A stretch of DNA of 64,000 nt, taken from assembly GCF_016924755.1 (NCBI RefSeq), contig NZ_JAFFJX010000009.1, positions 186,001 to 250,000 of the forward strand, given 5' to 3'. Positions 51,969 to 61,053 of the stretch are shown here, piece after piece (the first letter of the stretch is position 1; each line of letters opens with the position of its first letter). A program made the position numbers and the translations under genes. The notes under the pieces were generated by a model that was given only the letters and a program-made list of their open reading frames with translations, had not been told where the DNA came from and made no database searches. This DNA comes from Longitalea arenae. Lineage in GTDB: Bacteria; Bacteroidota; Bacteroidia; Chitinophagales; Chitinophagaceae.

Positions 51969-52535
51969 ATGAACCGGCGTTGTAAATACGAAACTGTAGC
52001 ATACAAAACGTTAAAAACGCCAATTAATGAAAGGTTATTTAGTGACCTTTATACACATTACTGGTACAAAGTTTTTCGCCATTCGTATGAATATACAGGT
52101 TCGAAGCAGGAAGCGGAGGATATGGCGCAGGAAGTGTTTCTGAAGTTGTGGCAGAATTTCGACCGGATCAACGGTCAGCTGACGAATGTAGAAGGATACC
52201 TTTTTATAATGACCAGGAATAGCTGTCATAACCATTATAAAAAAGAGATAAGGAAATTGCCCTGGTATAAAAGTTATTGCCAGACGCAGGCAGAAGCGTA
52301 TACGCATGATGATATAGTTGCCAAAGAAATTAAACGCATTGCGATAAAAGCGGTTCAACAGTTACCGGAAAAACAAAGAAAGGTCTATATATACAGGGAT
52401 CTGGGATTGGGCAGAAAAGAAATTGCAACCATTTTGAGAGTGTCTGTAAACACCATTGATGCGAACATCACTATAGCCATGAAGAAGGTGCAACAATATG
52501 TAAGCCGCGAACTGAACTTATCAACGGCGGCATAA
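51969..52535 (+). CDS. ECF sigma-70 factor 2 (locus B)
   Basis: A 188-residue sigma factor distinct from the one at 49964. Region 2: YTHYWYKVFRHSYEYTGSKQEAEDMAQEVFLKLWQNFDRI, GYLFIMTRNSCHNHYKKEIRKLPW. Region 4: LPEKQRKVYIYRDLGLGRKEIATILRVSVNTIDANITIAMKKVQQYV. Having two ECF factors around one FecR is unusual. This one lies nearer the TlpA and SusC genes and may be the one that drives them, or may be a second client of the same FecR (inference). Confidence 0.92.
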   Translation: MNRRCKYETVAYKTLKTPINERLFSDLYTHYWYKVFRHSYEYTGSKQEAEDMAQEVFLKLWQNFDRINGQLTNVEGYLFIMTRNSCHNHYKKEIRKLPWYKSYCQTQAEAYTHDDIVAKEIKRIAIKAVQQLPEKQRKVYIYRDLGLGRKEIATILRVSVNTIDANITIAMKKVQQYVSRELNLSTAA

Positions 52536-52807
52536 AAAACCTTATCTGTAAAGCCTGGAGGCTGTTTCTATAAAAGATGAAAGACCGTGCTGCCGGAAAT
52601 AATTGCGTAGAAGTATTTGGATAACGCTTTATGTAATGATGACGGCAGCACCGTTTTTTTGGATAAAAGTCGGATATGACCGGGCAGCATATAGTGCAAC
52701 TGCAGGTCGTATCGTAAGCTGTATAAGACCACGAAAGGCAAAAGGAAGGTTGTAATTGGCCCGAAGCGTTATGACCATGTACTTTAACTGTTAAAAACCG
52801 CTACGAT
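52536..52807. other. Intergenic region between sigma 2 and the TlpA-like gene
   Basis: About 270 bases with no supported gene. Likely contains the ECF-dependent promoter for the TlpA-susCD genes, but the motif is not known. Confidence 0.3.
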
Positions 52808-54202
52808 ATGAAAGGAACAAGGCAATTACTAGGCCTGTGTTTGGTTATTGGTATGACCATAGTTGGTAATAACCTTGCATTTACCCAGGGCGCTACCATG
52901 GCCCGGGCTACTCCCAATTACATTCCTTCCCGAAATACTGCTGCACCTGTTCACAATGAAATCAGGGCCCTAAGCATAGGAGATAAGGTTCCTGATATAG
53001 AATTTACGCTGATAAATTATCCCACCACCAAAGCCAGCTTATCAGATTTTGCCGGGAAACTGGTTATCCTTGACTTCTGGGCAACCTGGTGCACAGGCTG
53101 TTTACATGCCTTTCCTAAAATGGATTCCTTACAAAAAGAATTTGACGGCAGGATACAGGTGATACTGATCAACAAAAAGAATACAGGTGACGATTATAAT
53201 AAAGTTGAACGTTTTTATGAAAAGTGGAAAGCAAAGCATAAAGGTTTTGTTTTGCCTTCCGCTGTTATGGACACGGTGGCCGGCATTTTATTTTCTCATA
53301 CCCTAATACCTCATTATGTCATCATAGGCCCTGATGGAAAAGTAAAAGCCATCACGTCGTCTGACCAGATAAATAAAGAAAGTATAACAAAGCTGCTCAA
53401 TAATGATGGCAAACAGCTGATCCCTAAAAAAGATCTTGACGCCAATAAGCCTTTGTTCGCATCAAATGATCTTCCCATCAATGAAAATGTAGCATACTCT
53501 GTACTATTAAAAGGCTGGTATTCCGGACTGGGTAGTGGAGCTCAGTTCAGGTATGTTGATAATGTAGTCAGGGGAAGGGCTTTTTATAATACGGAAATAG
53601 CTTCTATTTATAAATTCATTGCTGCACATATCGATTCGAATATTAGTTTTAAAAGAATGGTGTATAAGGTAAAGGAGCCATCATTGTTAAAATGGGCGGC
53701 AAAAACAGCCGCACCGGATGAATGGCTAAGCAATAACCTGTACACGTATGATTTTATAGTTCCGGCACAGAAAGCCTATGACCTCTATCCGTTGATGTTG
53801 GCAAACCTGAATGCCCATTCAGATTATAAGGGCTACTTCGAAAAGAAAAAAGTAAAATGCCTTGCCCTGGTTAAAATTGGTGATGCTGAAAGAATCAAGA
53901 CAAAGGGCGGTGCTTATATCAATAAAACCGTTGATGGCAATGTTAAGGTACTTAACAATATCCCGGTGTCGTTTCTTGTAAAACTGCTGAATGATGATGT
54001 GAAAGCTATCAGCCTGCCGGTGATCAATGAAACAAGGATTGAACACCCGGTAGATCTAAAACTGAGGTTTGATTTCACCGATTTGAGCGTTTTCCGCCAG
54101 GAATTAAACAGTCAGGGCCTTGATCTGATAGAAGTGAAAAGAGAACTTAACATGTTTATTATAGAAGATAAAAACCTTAGATCCAATAGTACCACTAAAT
54201 AG
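52808..54202 (+). CDS. TlpA-like thioredoxin-fold protein with large C-terminal domain (locus B)
   Basis: A 464-residue exported protein. Signal peptide (about 1-27), then a thioredoxin/AhpC-TSA-like domain at about 57-210: VPDIEFTLINYPTTKASLSDFAGKLVILDFWATWCTGCLHAFPKMDSL, with active-site Cys95 and Cys98 in WCTGC, and PHYVIIGPDGKVKAITS. The CTGC active site differs from the usual CGPC/CxPC of TlpA. The C-terminal 250 residues have no motif I recognise, but TlpA fusions of this kind are common next to SusC/SusD in this phylum. It precedes susC by 170 bp and is a likely disulfide-reducing partner of locus B. The Cys-pair peptide at 59418 may be its client (inference). Confidence 0.85.
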   Translation: MKGTRQLLGLCLVIGMTIVGNNLAFTQGATMARATPNYIPSRNTAAPVHNEIRALSIGDKVPDIEFTLINYPTTKASLSDFAGKLVILDFWATWCTGCLHAFPKMDSLQKEFDGRIQVILINKKNTGDDYNKVERFYEKWKAKHKGFVLPSAVMDTVAGILFSHTLIPHYVIIGPDGKVKAITSSDQINKESITKLLNNDGKQLIPKKDLDANKPLFASNDLPINENVAYSVLLKGWYSGLGSGAQFRYVDNVVRGRAFYNTEIASIYKFIAAHIDSNISFKRMVYKVKEPSLLKWAAKTAAPDEWLSNNLYTYDFIVPAQKAYDLYPLMLANLNAHSDYKGYFEKKKVKCLALVKIGDAERIKTKGGAYINKTVDGNVKVLNNIPVSFLVKLLNDDVKAISLPVINETRIEHPVDLKLRFDFTDLSVFRQELNSQGLDLIEVKRELNMFIIEDKNLRSNSTTK

Positions 54203-54299
54203 CATACTGAAGATTTCAACTAAGATAATGCTATGACCAAAAACTAACCAGAACCAAGTCCAGTAACGGTTGACTCTTGCCACCGATAGGCACAAAAAA

Positions 54300-54321
54300 C
54301 ACGCCGGAGGCACCCGGCGTG
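54300..54321 (+). promoter_or_regulatory. Hairpin in the susC (B) leader
   Basis: CACGCCGG-AGGCAC-CCGGCGTG, a perfect 8-bp GC-rich stem about 100 bases after the TlpA stop and 52 bases before the susC start. No T run follows, so it may set mRNA stability or act as a partial attenuator that separates tlpA from susC expression. Confidence 0.5.
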
Positions 54322-54372
54322 CAGGTTAACCATAATGAGCGTATCAATTTAATTAACCGTAAAAGCAAAATT

Positions 54373-57300
54373 ATGCAAGATTTTGATCTTGGCAATGGTT
54401 CTGCTATGGCAGTACTTAACCCAAAGCTATTGTTGATTACCAGGAAATTGAAAAAATGCTTGTGGATTATGAAGACGGCTTTTCTGATCATATTAGTAAG
54501 TTGTTTACAAGTGACGGCCAATGGACTTGCCCAGGAGAAGATCACGCTTTCTGTAAATAATGCATCCCTTGAACAGGTGTTGAAAAGCATCAGAACCCAA
54601 ACCGGTTACATTTTTATTTACGAAACCGAAACAGTGAAGGATAAAAAAGTTACCCTCCATGTTTCAAATGCAAGCCTTAAGGAAACCCTTGATAAGTGCT
54701 TTCAGCATCTTGCCATTTCATATGTTATAGCAGGGAAAAACGTGGTCATTAATGCGAAGAATAAAACGACTGCAACAGTCACTGAGGGAGATGGTAATAG
54801 CCGGCCTCCTTTTATTGATGTCAGGGGAACCGTAGTTAACGAAAAAAAGGAGCCAGTAGCAGGCGTAACAGTTACAGTGAAAGGCACGCAAAAAAATACC
54901 CTTACCGACAGCCAGGGGGAATTCTCCTTATCAACAGTTGAAAATAATGCGGTCCTCGTGTTCACCCATATTAGCATGGAGACCTTTGAGATAAGTGTTA
55001 GCGGCAAGACTGAACTTGCGATCAGCCTGAAGACGAAGATCAGGGAACTGAGTGATGTTACTGTTACCGTAAACACCGGCTATCAGCAATTACCAAAGGA
55101 AAGGGCAACAGGATCATTCGATGTGATCGATAATAAGACATTCAATCAACAGGTAAGCACCAATATCCTGGGCAGGTTAGAAGCTATTTCGAACGGCTTA
55201 ACGGTTGACAGGGTCACTAATCCCTCAGGCAGATTGATGGTAAGAGGGTTAAGTACCATCCTAGGCCCTAAAGACCCTTTGATCATTGTAGATAATTTCC
55301 CGTACGAAGGCGATATCAATAATATTAACCCGAATGATGTAGAAAATATTACGGTGCTTAAAGATGCTGCAGCTTCATCGATCTGGGGATCCAGGGCAGG
55401 GAACGGGGTTATTGTTATAACCACCAAGAAAAGCAAGCTTAATCAACGCTTATCGATCGAGTTCAATTCCAACCTGACTGTTACCGATCAACCAGACCTT
55501 TCTTACATCAAGCAGATCTCGTCGGCTGACTTCATTGATGCCGAACTCTTCCTGTTTCAAAACAGGTATCGGTTTTCAGACACCAGTGGCGTGTCGCGGC
55601 CGCTGTTCTCCCCGGTATATGAAATTCTTTTTCAAAGAAGGCGGGGGACGATCTCGGCCGCTGATTCCGCTACGCAGATCGACGCTTTGCGGAATATAGA
55701 TATAAGGAATGATTTTGACAGGTATCTGTACCGTAAGGCGGTAAATCAGCAATATTCAATAAACATGAAGGGCGGGTCTAATAATTATTCCTGGTTCCTG
55801 TCTTCAGGTTTCGATCATAATATCGATCAGTTGAATGCCAAATACGATCGTATCAACCTGCGCTTTCAAAACATGTTCTCACCCGTGAAGGGTTTACAGA
55901 TCCAGGCGGGTATTTATTATACCCAGACGGATAGCAAAAACGGCAGGCCGGGTTACGGCAACATCACTTCCCTGAATACAGGATTTATACCACCCTATAC
56001 GCAGCTTGCTGATGAGTATGGAACGCCGTTAAGGATCTATAAGGATTACAGAACCCCCTATATTGATACCGCGGGCGCTGGCAAATTGCTAGACTGGACC
56101 TATACACCGTTGGATGATTACCGGCATAACATCATTACTTCGAAAGGAAGCGATGCTTTGATCAACCTGAGCGCCAATTATGAAATAATCCCGGGGCTTT
56201 CTGCTTTGGTACAATACCAATATGAAAAACAGCAGATCAACAGCAGGAACCTGTATGATGAATACAGTTATACGGCAAGGAATATGGTCAACAGGTATTC
56301 ACAGATCGATGCCAGCGGTAAAGTTACCTATATCGTTCCTAAGGGTGGAATACTGGATCTGAGTTCATCGGTTTTGCAGTCAAGCAACGTAAGAGCCCAG
56401 TTGAATTATACAAAAAACTGGAATAAACATGCGTTTGCCGGCATACTCGGTGCGGAGTTAAGGGAATTGAACACAACAGAAAGCAGGAACAGATTATACG
56501 GATATAATGATAACACGTTGACATTCGGCATGGTCGATTACACTCGCACCTATCCCGAGTATATTTCAAAGAACAGTTCTTTTATTCAACAAAATGATGG
56601 TTTGCTAGATAAAACAAACCGGTTTGTTTCTGTATTCAGCAATATTGCGTATACCTATTTGTCAAAGTATACTATCTCTGCCAGTGTCAGGCGGGATGGT
56701 TCCAACTTGTATGGTGCAAACATCAATGATAAATGGAAACCCTTGTGGTCAGTGGGCGGTAGCTGGGATCTTTCAAGGGAATCCTTTTACAAGAGTAAAT
56801 TGTTACCATACCTGAAAGCCAGGGTAACCTATGGGTTCAGTGGTAATGCAGATCCGTCAAAAGTCGCATTAACGACCATTCAATATTTATTCAACAGCCA
56901 GTTTACGTTAACGCCGGTTTCAACGATCAATAATTTCGATAACCCCGAATTAAAATGGGAAACGGTACGGATGACAAACATGGGCCTCGATTTTGGTACT
57001 CTCAATAACCGGGTGTCAGGCAGCCTGGATTACTATATGAAAAAAGGCACGGATCTTTTTGCCTTTACGCCTGTCGATTATACAAGTGTGTCTGTACCCC
57101 AGCTTGTTAGAAATGTGGCCGAGATCAGTGGTAAAGGATTTGATCTTAAGATCAACAGCAAAAATATTGACGGCGTATTCAAATGGGCCTCTACATTGAA
57201 CCTGAGTTACTACAGCGACAAAGTAAACAAGTATTACCAGTCTTCGTACCTGGGGAAAAATTTTATTACAAGCGATTTGCGGGTATCGGCTGTTGAGGGG

Positions 57301-57939
57301 AACTCGGTTTATTCGATCTATTCCTACAGATGGGCCGGCTTGGATTCATTAACTGGAGACCCCAGGGGATATCTTAACAAGCAGGTGAGCAAAGATTATA
57401 ATAAACTGGTTAATGATTCTTTACAGAACCTGGTGCACCATGGCCCTGCATTGCCCCGGGTATTCGGTTCTTTGATCAATACATTTTCCTGGAAGCAATT
57501 GTCATTGTCGGTCGCACTGATGTATAAATTCAACTATTATTTCAGGAAACCAACCATTAATTATAACCAGTTATATTCGAGCTGGGTTGGCCATGCAGAT
57601 ATCAGCAACAGGTGGCGGTCGCCTGGCGACGAGCAGTTTACCAATGTGCCGAGTATGATCTATCCGGGCAGTACATCCAGGGACGAATTTTATGCAGGAT
57701 CAGAAGCCAACGTGGTAAAAGGTGATCATATTCGATTGCAATACATTACGCTCAATTATTTTCTGGATAATCTCAGTAAAAAGCAGGGAATATTTAAAGG
57801 TTTGCAGGTGTATCTGAACGTAAATAACCTGGGCGTTATCTGGCGGGCCAACAAATTGAATATAGATCCTGAGTATTATTCACAATATGCGATGCCTCCT
57901 GCAAAAAGTTTCTCCGTGGGGGTAAGAACCAATCTCTAA
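54373..57939 (+). CDS. SusC/RagA-family TonB-dependent outer-membrane transporter (locus B)
   Basis: About 1188 residues. The start is ATG 54373; the frame is open further upstream, and ATG 54469 (MKTAFLIILVSC) would give just the signal peptide. Layout: signal (LVSCLQVTANGLAQ), STN domain (KITLSVNNASLEQVLKSIRTQTGYIF), carboxypeptidase-like domain (VRGTVVNEKKEPVAGVTVTVKG-like), plug (TGYQQLPKERATGSFDV, LMVRGLSTI, PLIIVDNFPYEGDINNINPNDVENITVLKDAAASSIWGSRAGNG) and barrel ending SFSVGVRTNL. It is clearly paralogous to the locus A SusC, sharing DNFPYxGDxNNINPNDVExIT. The STN domain implies signalling to the FecR at 50711. Confidence 0.95.
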   Translation: MQDFDLGNGSAMAVLNPKLLLITRKLKKCLWIMKTAFLIILVSCLQVTANGLAQEKITLSVNNASLEQVLKSIRTQTGYIFIYETETVKDKKVTLHVSNASLKETLDKCFQHLAISYVIAGKNVVINAKNKTTATVTEGDGNSRPPFIDVRGTVVNEKKEPVAGVTVTVKGTQKNTLTDSQGEFSLSTVENNAVLVFTHISMETFEISVSGKTELAISLKTKIRELSDVTVTVNTGYQQLPKERATGSFDVIDNKTFNQQVSTNILGRLEAISNGLTVDRVTNPSGRLMVRGLSTILGPKDPLIIVDNFPYEGDINNINPNDVENITVLKDAAASSIWGSRAGNGVIVITTKKSKLNQRLSIEFNSNLTVTDQPDLSYIKQISSADFIDAELFLFQNRYRFSDTSGVSRPLFSPVYEILFQRRRGTISAADSATQIDALRNIDIRNDFDRYLYRKAVNQQYSINMKGGSNNYSWFLSSGFDHNIDQLNAKYDRINLRFQNMFSPVKGLQIQAGIYYTQTDSKNGRPGYGNITSLNTGFIPPYTQLADEYGTPLRIYKDYRTPYIDTAGAGKLLDWTYTPLDDYRHNIITSKGSDALINLSANYEIIPGLSALVQYQYEKQQINSRNLYDEYSYTARNMVNRYSQIDASGKVTYIVPKGGILDLSSSVLQSSNVRAQLNYTKNWNKHAFAGILGAELRELNTTESRNRLYGYNDNTLTFGMVDYTRTYPEYISKNSSFIQQNDGLLDKTNRFVSVFSNIAYTYLSKYTISASVRRDGSNLYGANINDKWKPLWSVGGSWDLSRESFYKSKLLPYLKARVTYGFSGNADPSKVALTTIQYLFNSQFTLTPVSTINNFDNPELKWETVRMTNMGLDFGTLNNRVSGSLDYYMKKGTDLFAFTPVDYTSVSVPQLVRNVAEISGKGFDLKINSKNIDGVFKWASTLNLSYYSDKVNKYYQSSYLGKNFITSDLRVSAVEGNSVYSIYSYRWAGLDSLTGDPRGYLNKQVSKDYNKLVNDSLQNLVHHGPALPRVFGSLINTFSWKQLSLSVALMYKFNYYFRKPTINYNQLYSSWVGHADISNRWRSPGDEQFTNVPSMIYPGSTSRDEFYAGSEANVVKGDHIRLQYITLNYFLDNLSKKQGIFKGLQVYLNVNNLGVIWRANKLNIDPEYYSQYAMPPAKSFSVGVRTNL

Positions 57940-57955
57940 CTGTAAATGCAGCACA

Positions 57956-59344
57956 ATGAAAAAAAGTACATATACATATAGCAGCTACGCCACTTTGCTT
58001 GTAGTTATTTTGTTTCACTTCAGCAGCTGCCAGAAATACCTGGATAAGAAGCCCGATAAGAAACTGTCGGTTATCAGTTCCGTTGCAGACCTGCAGTCCC
58101 TGATGGATAATCAGTCGATCCATTATTTAAGCGAACAGTCTTCTGATGAAATAAGCGCCGATAATTATTACCTCACCGATGAAAGATGGTCGAGCATGAG
58201 CAATGAGCGGAACAGAAGGATGTATAACTGGCAGCCCGATTTCCTGTTTGCTTCAGGCAATGGAAATGAATGGGGAAGGGCATATAATTCCATCTATTAT
58301 GCCAACACAGTCATTGAGAATATAAAAAATGTAACCGATCAGGCAGATCCCGAACAGATCAATGATGTTAAGGGACAGGCGCTTTTTGTGCGCGCCAAAC
58401 AGCATTTTCATGTGGCTGTTTTGTGGGCCAATGCATATGATCCCAACACAGCAGCTACTGAGCTGGGAATTCCGCTGAGATTGGGTACCGACTTCAATGA
58501 GCCATCTACGAGAAGCAGCCTCGAATCGAATTTCGACCAGATCATCACCGACCTCAAAGAAGCTGCTGATCTGTTGCCTAAAGTGTCTATGCATGTAATG
58601 CGGCCATCAAAGCCGGCTGCATATGGAATGCTGGCGAGGGTATACCTTTATATGCAACAGTACGAAAATGCGAGACGCTATGCCGATTCATGCCTGCAAA
58701 TAAAAAGTCAATTATTGGATTACAATACGGTAAATGCAGCTTCTGTTACTCCGTTTGCACCTTTAGGATTTAACGTTGAAATAATTTGGGAAAATGCTGC
58801 TTACCGCGATGTGCCGGTATCCGGATTAACCCGCGGCACCATTGATACAATATTATATCAATCATATGATCAGAACGATCTCAGAAAAAGCATATTCTTC
58901 AGAGCCGGTTCCATTGGCCAGGTGTTTAAAGGTAATTATGATGAGGTATTGGGCAGCAGCTTATTTAGTGGTATTGCAACAGATGAAGTGTATTTAATGC
59001 GGGCGGAAGCTTATGCGAGGACCAATAATAAAGACTCGGCTTTAAAAGATCTGAATACCCTGATGGCAAAAAGATGGAAAAACACGGCCATTTTCAATCC
59101 TGTTACTGCTGCCGATGCGAATGAAGCTTTAAATAAGATCTTAATCGAGAGAAGAAAAGAGCTGCTATTTAGAAACCTCAGATGGATGGATATAAAAAGA
59201 CTGAATGCGACAGGCGCAAATATTACCTTGAAAAGGGTCATTAACGGACAAACTTATTTATTACCGCCTAATGATTTCAGATATGCGCTGCCAATACCTG
59301 AGGATATTATAAATGTAACCCAAATGCCACAAAACCCAAGATAG
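57956..59344 (+). CDS. SusD/RagB-family outer-membrane lipoprotein (locus B)
   Basis: A 462-residue lipoprotein partner of the SusC encoded 16 bp upstream. Lipid Cys25 in HFSSCQKYL; N-terminal SusD part LDKKPDKKLSVISSVADLQSLMDNQ; TPR-like helices around GQALFVRAKQHFHVAVLWANAYDPNTAATELGIPLRL; and a C-terminal region ILIERRKELLFRNLRWMDIKRLN, TYLLPPNDFRYALPIPEDI. The end closely matches that of the locus A SusD (LERRKEL, YxLPxNxxxYALPxP), supporting locus duplication. A strong terminator lies 23 bp after the stop. Confidence 0.94.
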   Translation: MKKSTYTYSSYATLLVVILFHFSSCQKYLDKKPDKKLSVISSVADLQSLMDNQSIHYLSEQSSDEISADNYYLTDERWSSMSNERNRRMYNWQPDFLFASGNGNEWGRAYNSIYYANTVIENIKNVTDQADPEQINDVKGQALFVRAKQHFHVAVLWANAYDPNTAATELGIPLRLGTDFNEPSTRSSLESNFDQIITDLKEAADLLPKVSMHVMRPSKPAAYGMLARVYLYMQQYENARRYADSCLQIKSQLLDYNTVNAASVTPFAPLGFNVEIIWENAAYRDVPVSGLTRGTIDTILYQSYDQNDLRKSIFFRAGSIGQVFKGNYDEVLGSSLFSGIATDEVYLMRAEAYARTNNKDSALKDLNTLMAKRWKNTAIFNPVTAADANEALNKILIERRKELLFRNLRWMDIKRLNATGANITLKRVINGQTYLLPPNDFRYALPIPEDIINVTQMPQNPR

Positions 59345-59367
59345 TTATTCATCCCTGCCTTTAAACA

Positions 59368-59405
59368 GAAAGGTCATTTCAACAGAAATGACCTTTCGTG
59401 CTTTT
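59368..59405. terminator. Terminator between susD (B) and the Cys-pair peptide gene
   Basis: GAAAGGTCATTT-CAACAG-AAATGACCTTTC is a perfect 12-bp stem, followed by GTGCTTTTA. It lies between the convergent susD (stop 59344) and peptide gene (stop 59418), matching the location of the terminator at 13397-13429 in locus A. Confidence 0.8.
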
Positions 59406-59417
59406 ATGGTTCAGCGA

Positions 59418-59714
59418 TTATTCTACTGATCTTTTTTGAGCAGACAGATCCATGATCTCGGCAGCTGATTTTCCTGCAAGGAAATTTTGCAATTGTGCAG
59501 GAGTATTAACTTCATCAGGAACAGAAATAACACAAGGAGCATTGCCTAAAGAAGAGCAACCTGAAGGTGTTCCGTTTAAAGTGTATTTGGTATAATCAGT
59601 GATGTGAGATTCAGTGGTTCCATCAAATCTCCATTGTTGGTTTAATTTAGTAGTAAAAGCAACAGAAGAGATTGCAATACCAACTGCTAATACGCTGAAA
59701 AAATACTTTTTCAT
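59418..59714 (-). CDS. Small exported Cys-pair protein (DUF6520-like), locus B
   Basis: A 98-residue protein with a signal peptide MKKYFFSVLAVGIAISSVAFTT and one cysteine pair, Cys53 and Cys61 (GCSSLGNAPCVISVP), at almost the same position as the pair in the two locus A peptides (53/60 and 54/61). The mature N-terminus is Thr/Tyr-rich; the C-terminal 30 residues (NTPAQLQNFLAGKSAAEIMDLSAQK) look helical and are absent from the locus A proteins. It lies downstream of the MauE-like gene on the minus strand and converges on susD. Relationship to the locus A peptides is by layout and Cys position; sequence identity outside the motif is low. Confidence 0.65.
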   Translation of the reverse strand: MKKYFFSVLAVGIAISSVAFTTKLNQQWRFDGTTESHITDYTKYTLNGTPSGCSSLGNAPCVISVPDEVNTPAQLQNFLAGKSAAEIMDLSAQKRSVE

Positions 59715-59914
59715 AAAATAAAATTTTTGATGGTTTAAATGCCTACTCTTTTTGATAAGGTTTTTCGGCTTTCACCTTCTGCTACCCATAAGGGTAAATG
59801 TACTGTACATGTTGTTTTATAAACGGCACAACATGAGCCGTTACCGAACTTATTTGCAACTAAGTCAGTAGTTTGTACGTACAATATTTTAACAGGTTTA
59901 GTTTAATCTTTTTG
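59715..59914. promoter_or_regulatory. Gap between MauE (B) and peptide with hairpin and palindrome
   Basis: CATGTTGT (59808-59815) pairs with ACAACATG (59828-59835) as an 8-bp hairpin, and TTGTACGTACAA (59873-59884) is a perfect 12-bp palindrome. Both lie upstream of the peptide gene (minus strand) and could control its expression separately from mauE. Confidence 0.4.
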
Positions 59915-60397
59915 TTATACCGATGCTGATATTTTCCGGTGCATCCTGATACCTGCAAGTGACAGCAGGATAAAAAATACATTAAAAATGAGATGCTGCG
60001 ACCAGGTTAATTCGGATATTACGCCACCGCAACTACAGGGAAGATTGGGAACGAACACCATCATATATATAATGTAAGCGGTAAATGCTGACATTAATAA
60101 AGCAGAAACTATTAACCCGGATCTTTTTGTTTGTGGCAAAAATAAGAGAACAGCAGTTATATATTCAATGGTTACGATTGTCCAGCTTATTTCAGCAGCA
60201 AGGTTTGCAAAGGCCGGATTTGTTTTCAGTACATTGATGGTTGGCCTGAAATCAATTGTTTTATTTAAAGCCGTATACAAAAACAATAATATAAACAAGG
60301 CCGCTATCACTTCTACTATCGCTTTCCTATTGTTCGCTACCATCCTGGCAATAACATTCATTCCCGGCCTATTGCCGCTTACTATTGCATTCTTCAT
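59915..60397 (-). CDS. MauE/DoxX-family redox-associated membrane protein (locus B)
   Basis: A membrane protein of about 160 residues (start ATG 60397; ATG 60361 and ATG 60343 are alternatives, the last best matching the locus A homologue). Four predicted helices, and the same motif as the protein at 12470-12901: LPCSCGGVISELTWSQHLIFNVFFILLSLAGI, with Cys121 and Cys123. N-terminal helix VEVIAALFILLFLYTALNKTIDF parallels IEIISSLLILLFLYASVSKWLAF in locus A. It is read towards the Cys-pair peptide 200 bp downstream. The shared CSCGGVI and WxQHLxFNxFF positions make the two proteins clear relatives. Confidence 0.8.
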   Translation of the reverse strand: MKNAIVSGNRPGMNVIARMVANNRKAIVEVIAALFILLFLYTALNKTIDFRPTINVLKTNPAFANLAAEISWTIVTIEYITAVLLFLPQTKRSGLIVSALLMSAFTAYIIYMMVFVPNLPCSCGGVISELTWSQHLIFNVFFILLSLAGIRMHRKISASV

Positions 60398-61053
60398 ATC
60401 AATAAGGTTTATGTGCCGGAATATTATATGTTCCAGGCAAACTATTACTATGCTCAATAGTTCAATTCGGATTTTACGTTTGGAGTTTTACCCGTTCAGG
60501 TTGGCATTACTGCCTGTGATCTTTGGTGTGCGTAGGGTAGGAGCGCAAAATAAATGCTGTTTTGTCTGCTTACTGCAGGGTGCCTTAATTAGACAAAAAA
60601 GGCAGCACAGCAAGCCACTGTTAAAAACCTTCTATAATAGATCAAGAAAGGCCGTCGTTGGTTTGTATATTCTCCTGATGATGATTTTCCTGGTTCTTAT
60701 TCTTTGCGTTTGTTTTTTCGCTCTGAGCAATTAACTGTATGCAATTTACACCGCATTATTTCCGCTGTTTGCATTTTTTTTATACAAAATCACACCTTCA
60801 TTTATTCTGTTTGCACAGATCGTGCAAATAAGCACGCAGGGTTGATCTCTTTGCCGGGGTGGATGGTTAGATAAGCGGGAAGATGCATAAACTGCTTTTT
60901 GAAGATTCATAATGATAAGGTTAATGGTTAATGATATGCCTACGCTCTCTACAGGTTTTCGGCCCTCCGTGTTATACAAATTTAATTTACACAATTCATG
61001 ATCTTGCTTTTTCGCATCGCTTTACTTAAACACGTGAGTATCCGCGTTTGCGT
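60398..61053. other. Intergenic region, no firm gene
   Basis: About 650 bases. A minus-strand frame of 54 codons from ATG 60910 reads NLQKAVYASSRLS...CVLICTICANRINEG and includes Cys residues, but it lacks a signal peptide and a good start context, so it is not called. No T-run hairpin or exact -7 box is evident. Confidence 0.3.

Noticed and set aside
60168-60734. 188-codon plus-strand frame rich in hydrophobic residues
   Set aside because: It overlaps the MauE-like gene on the other strand. Its hydrophobic character mirrors that gene's helices, and the rest has no family features.
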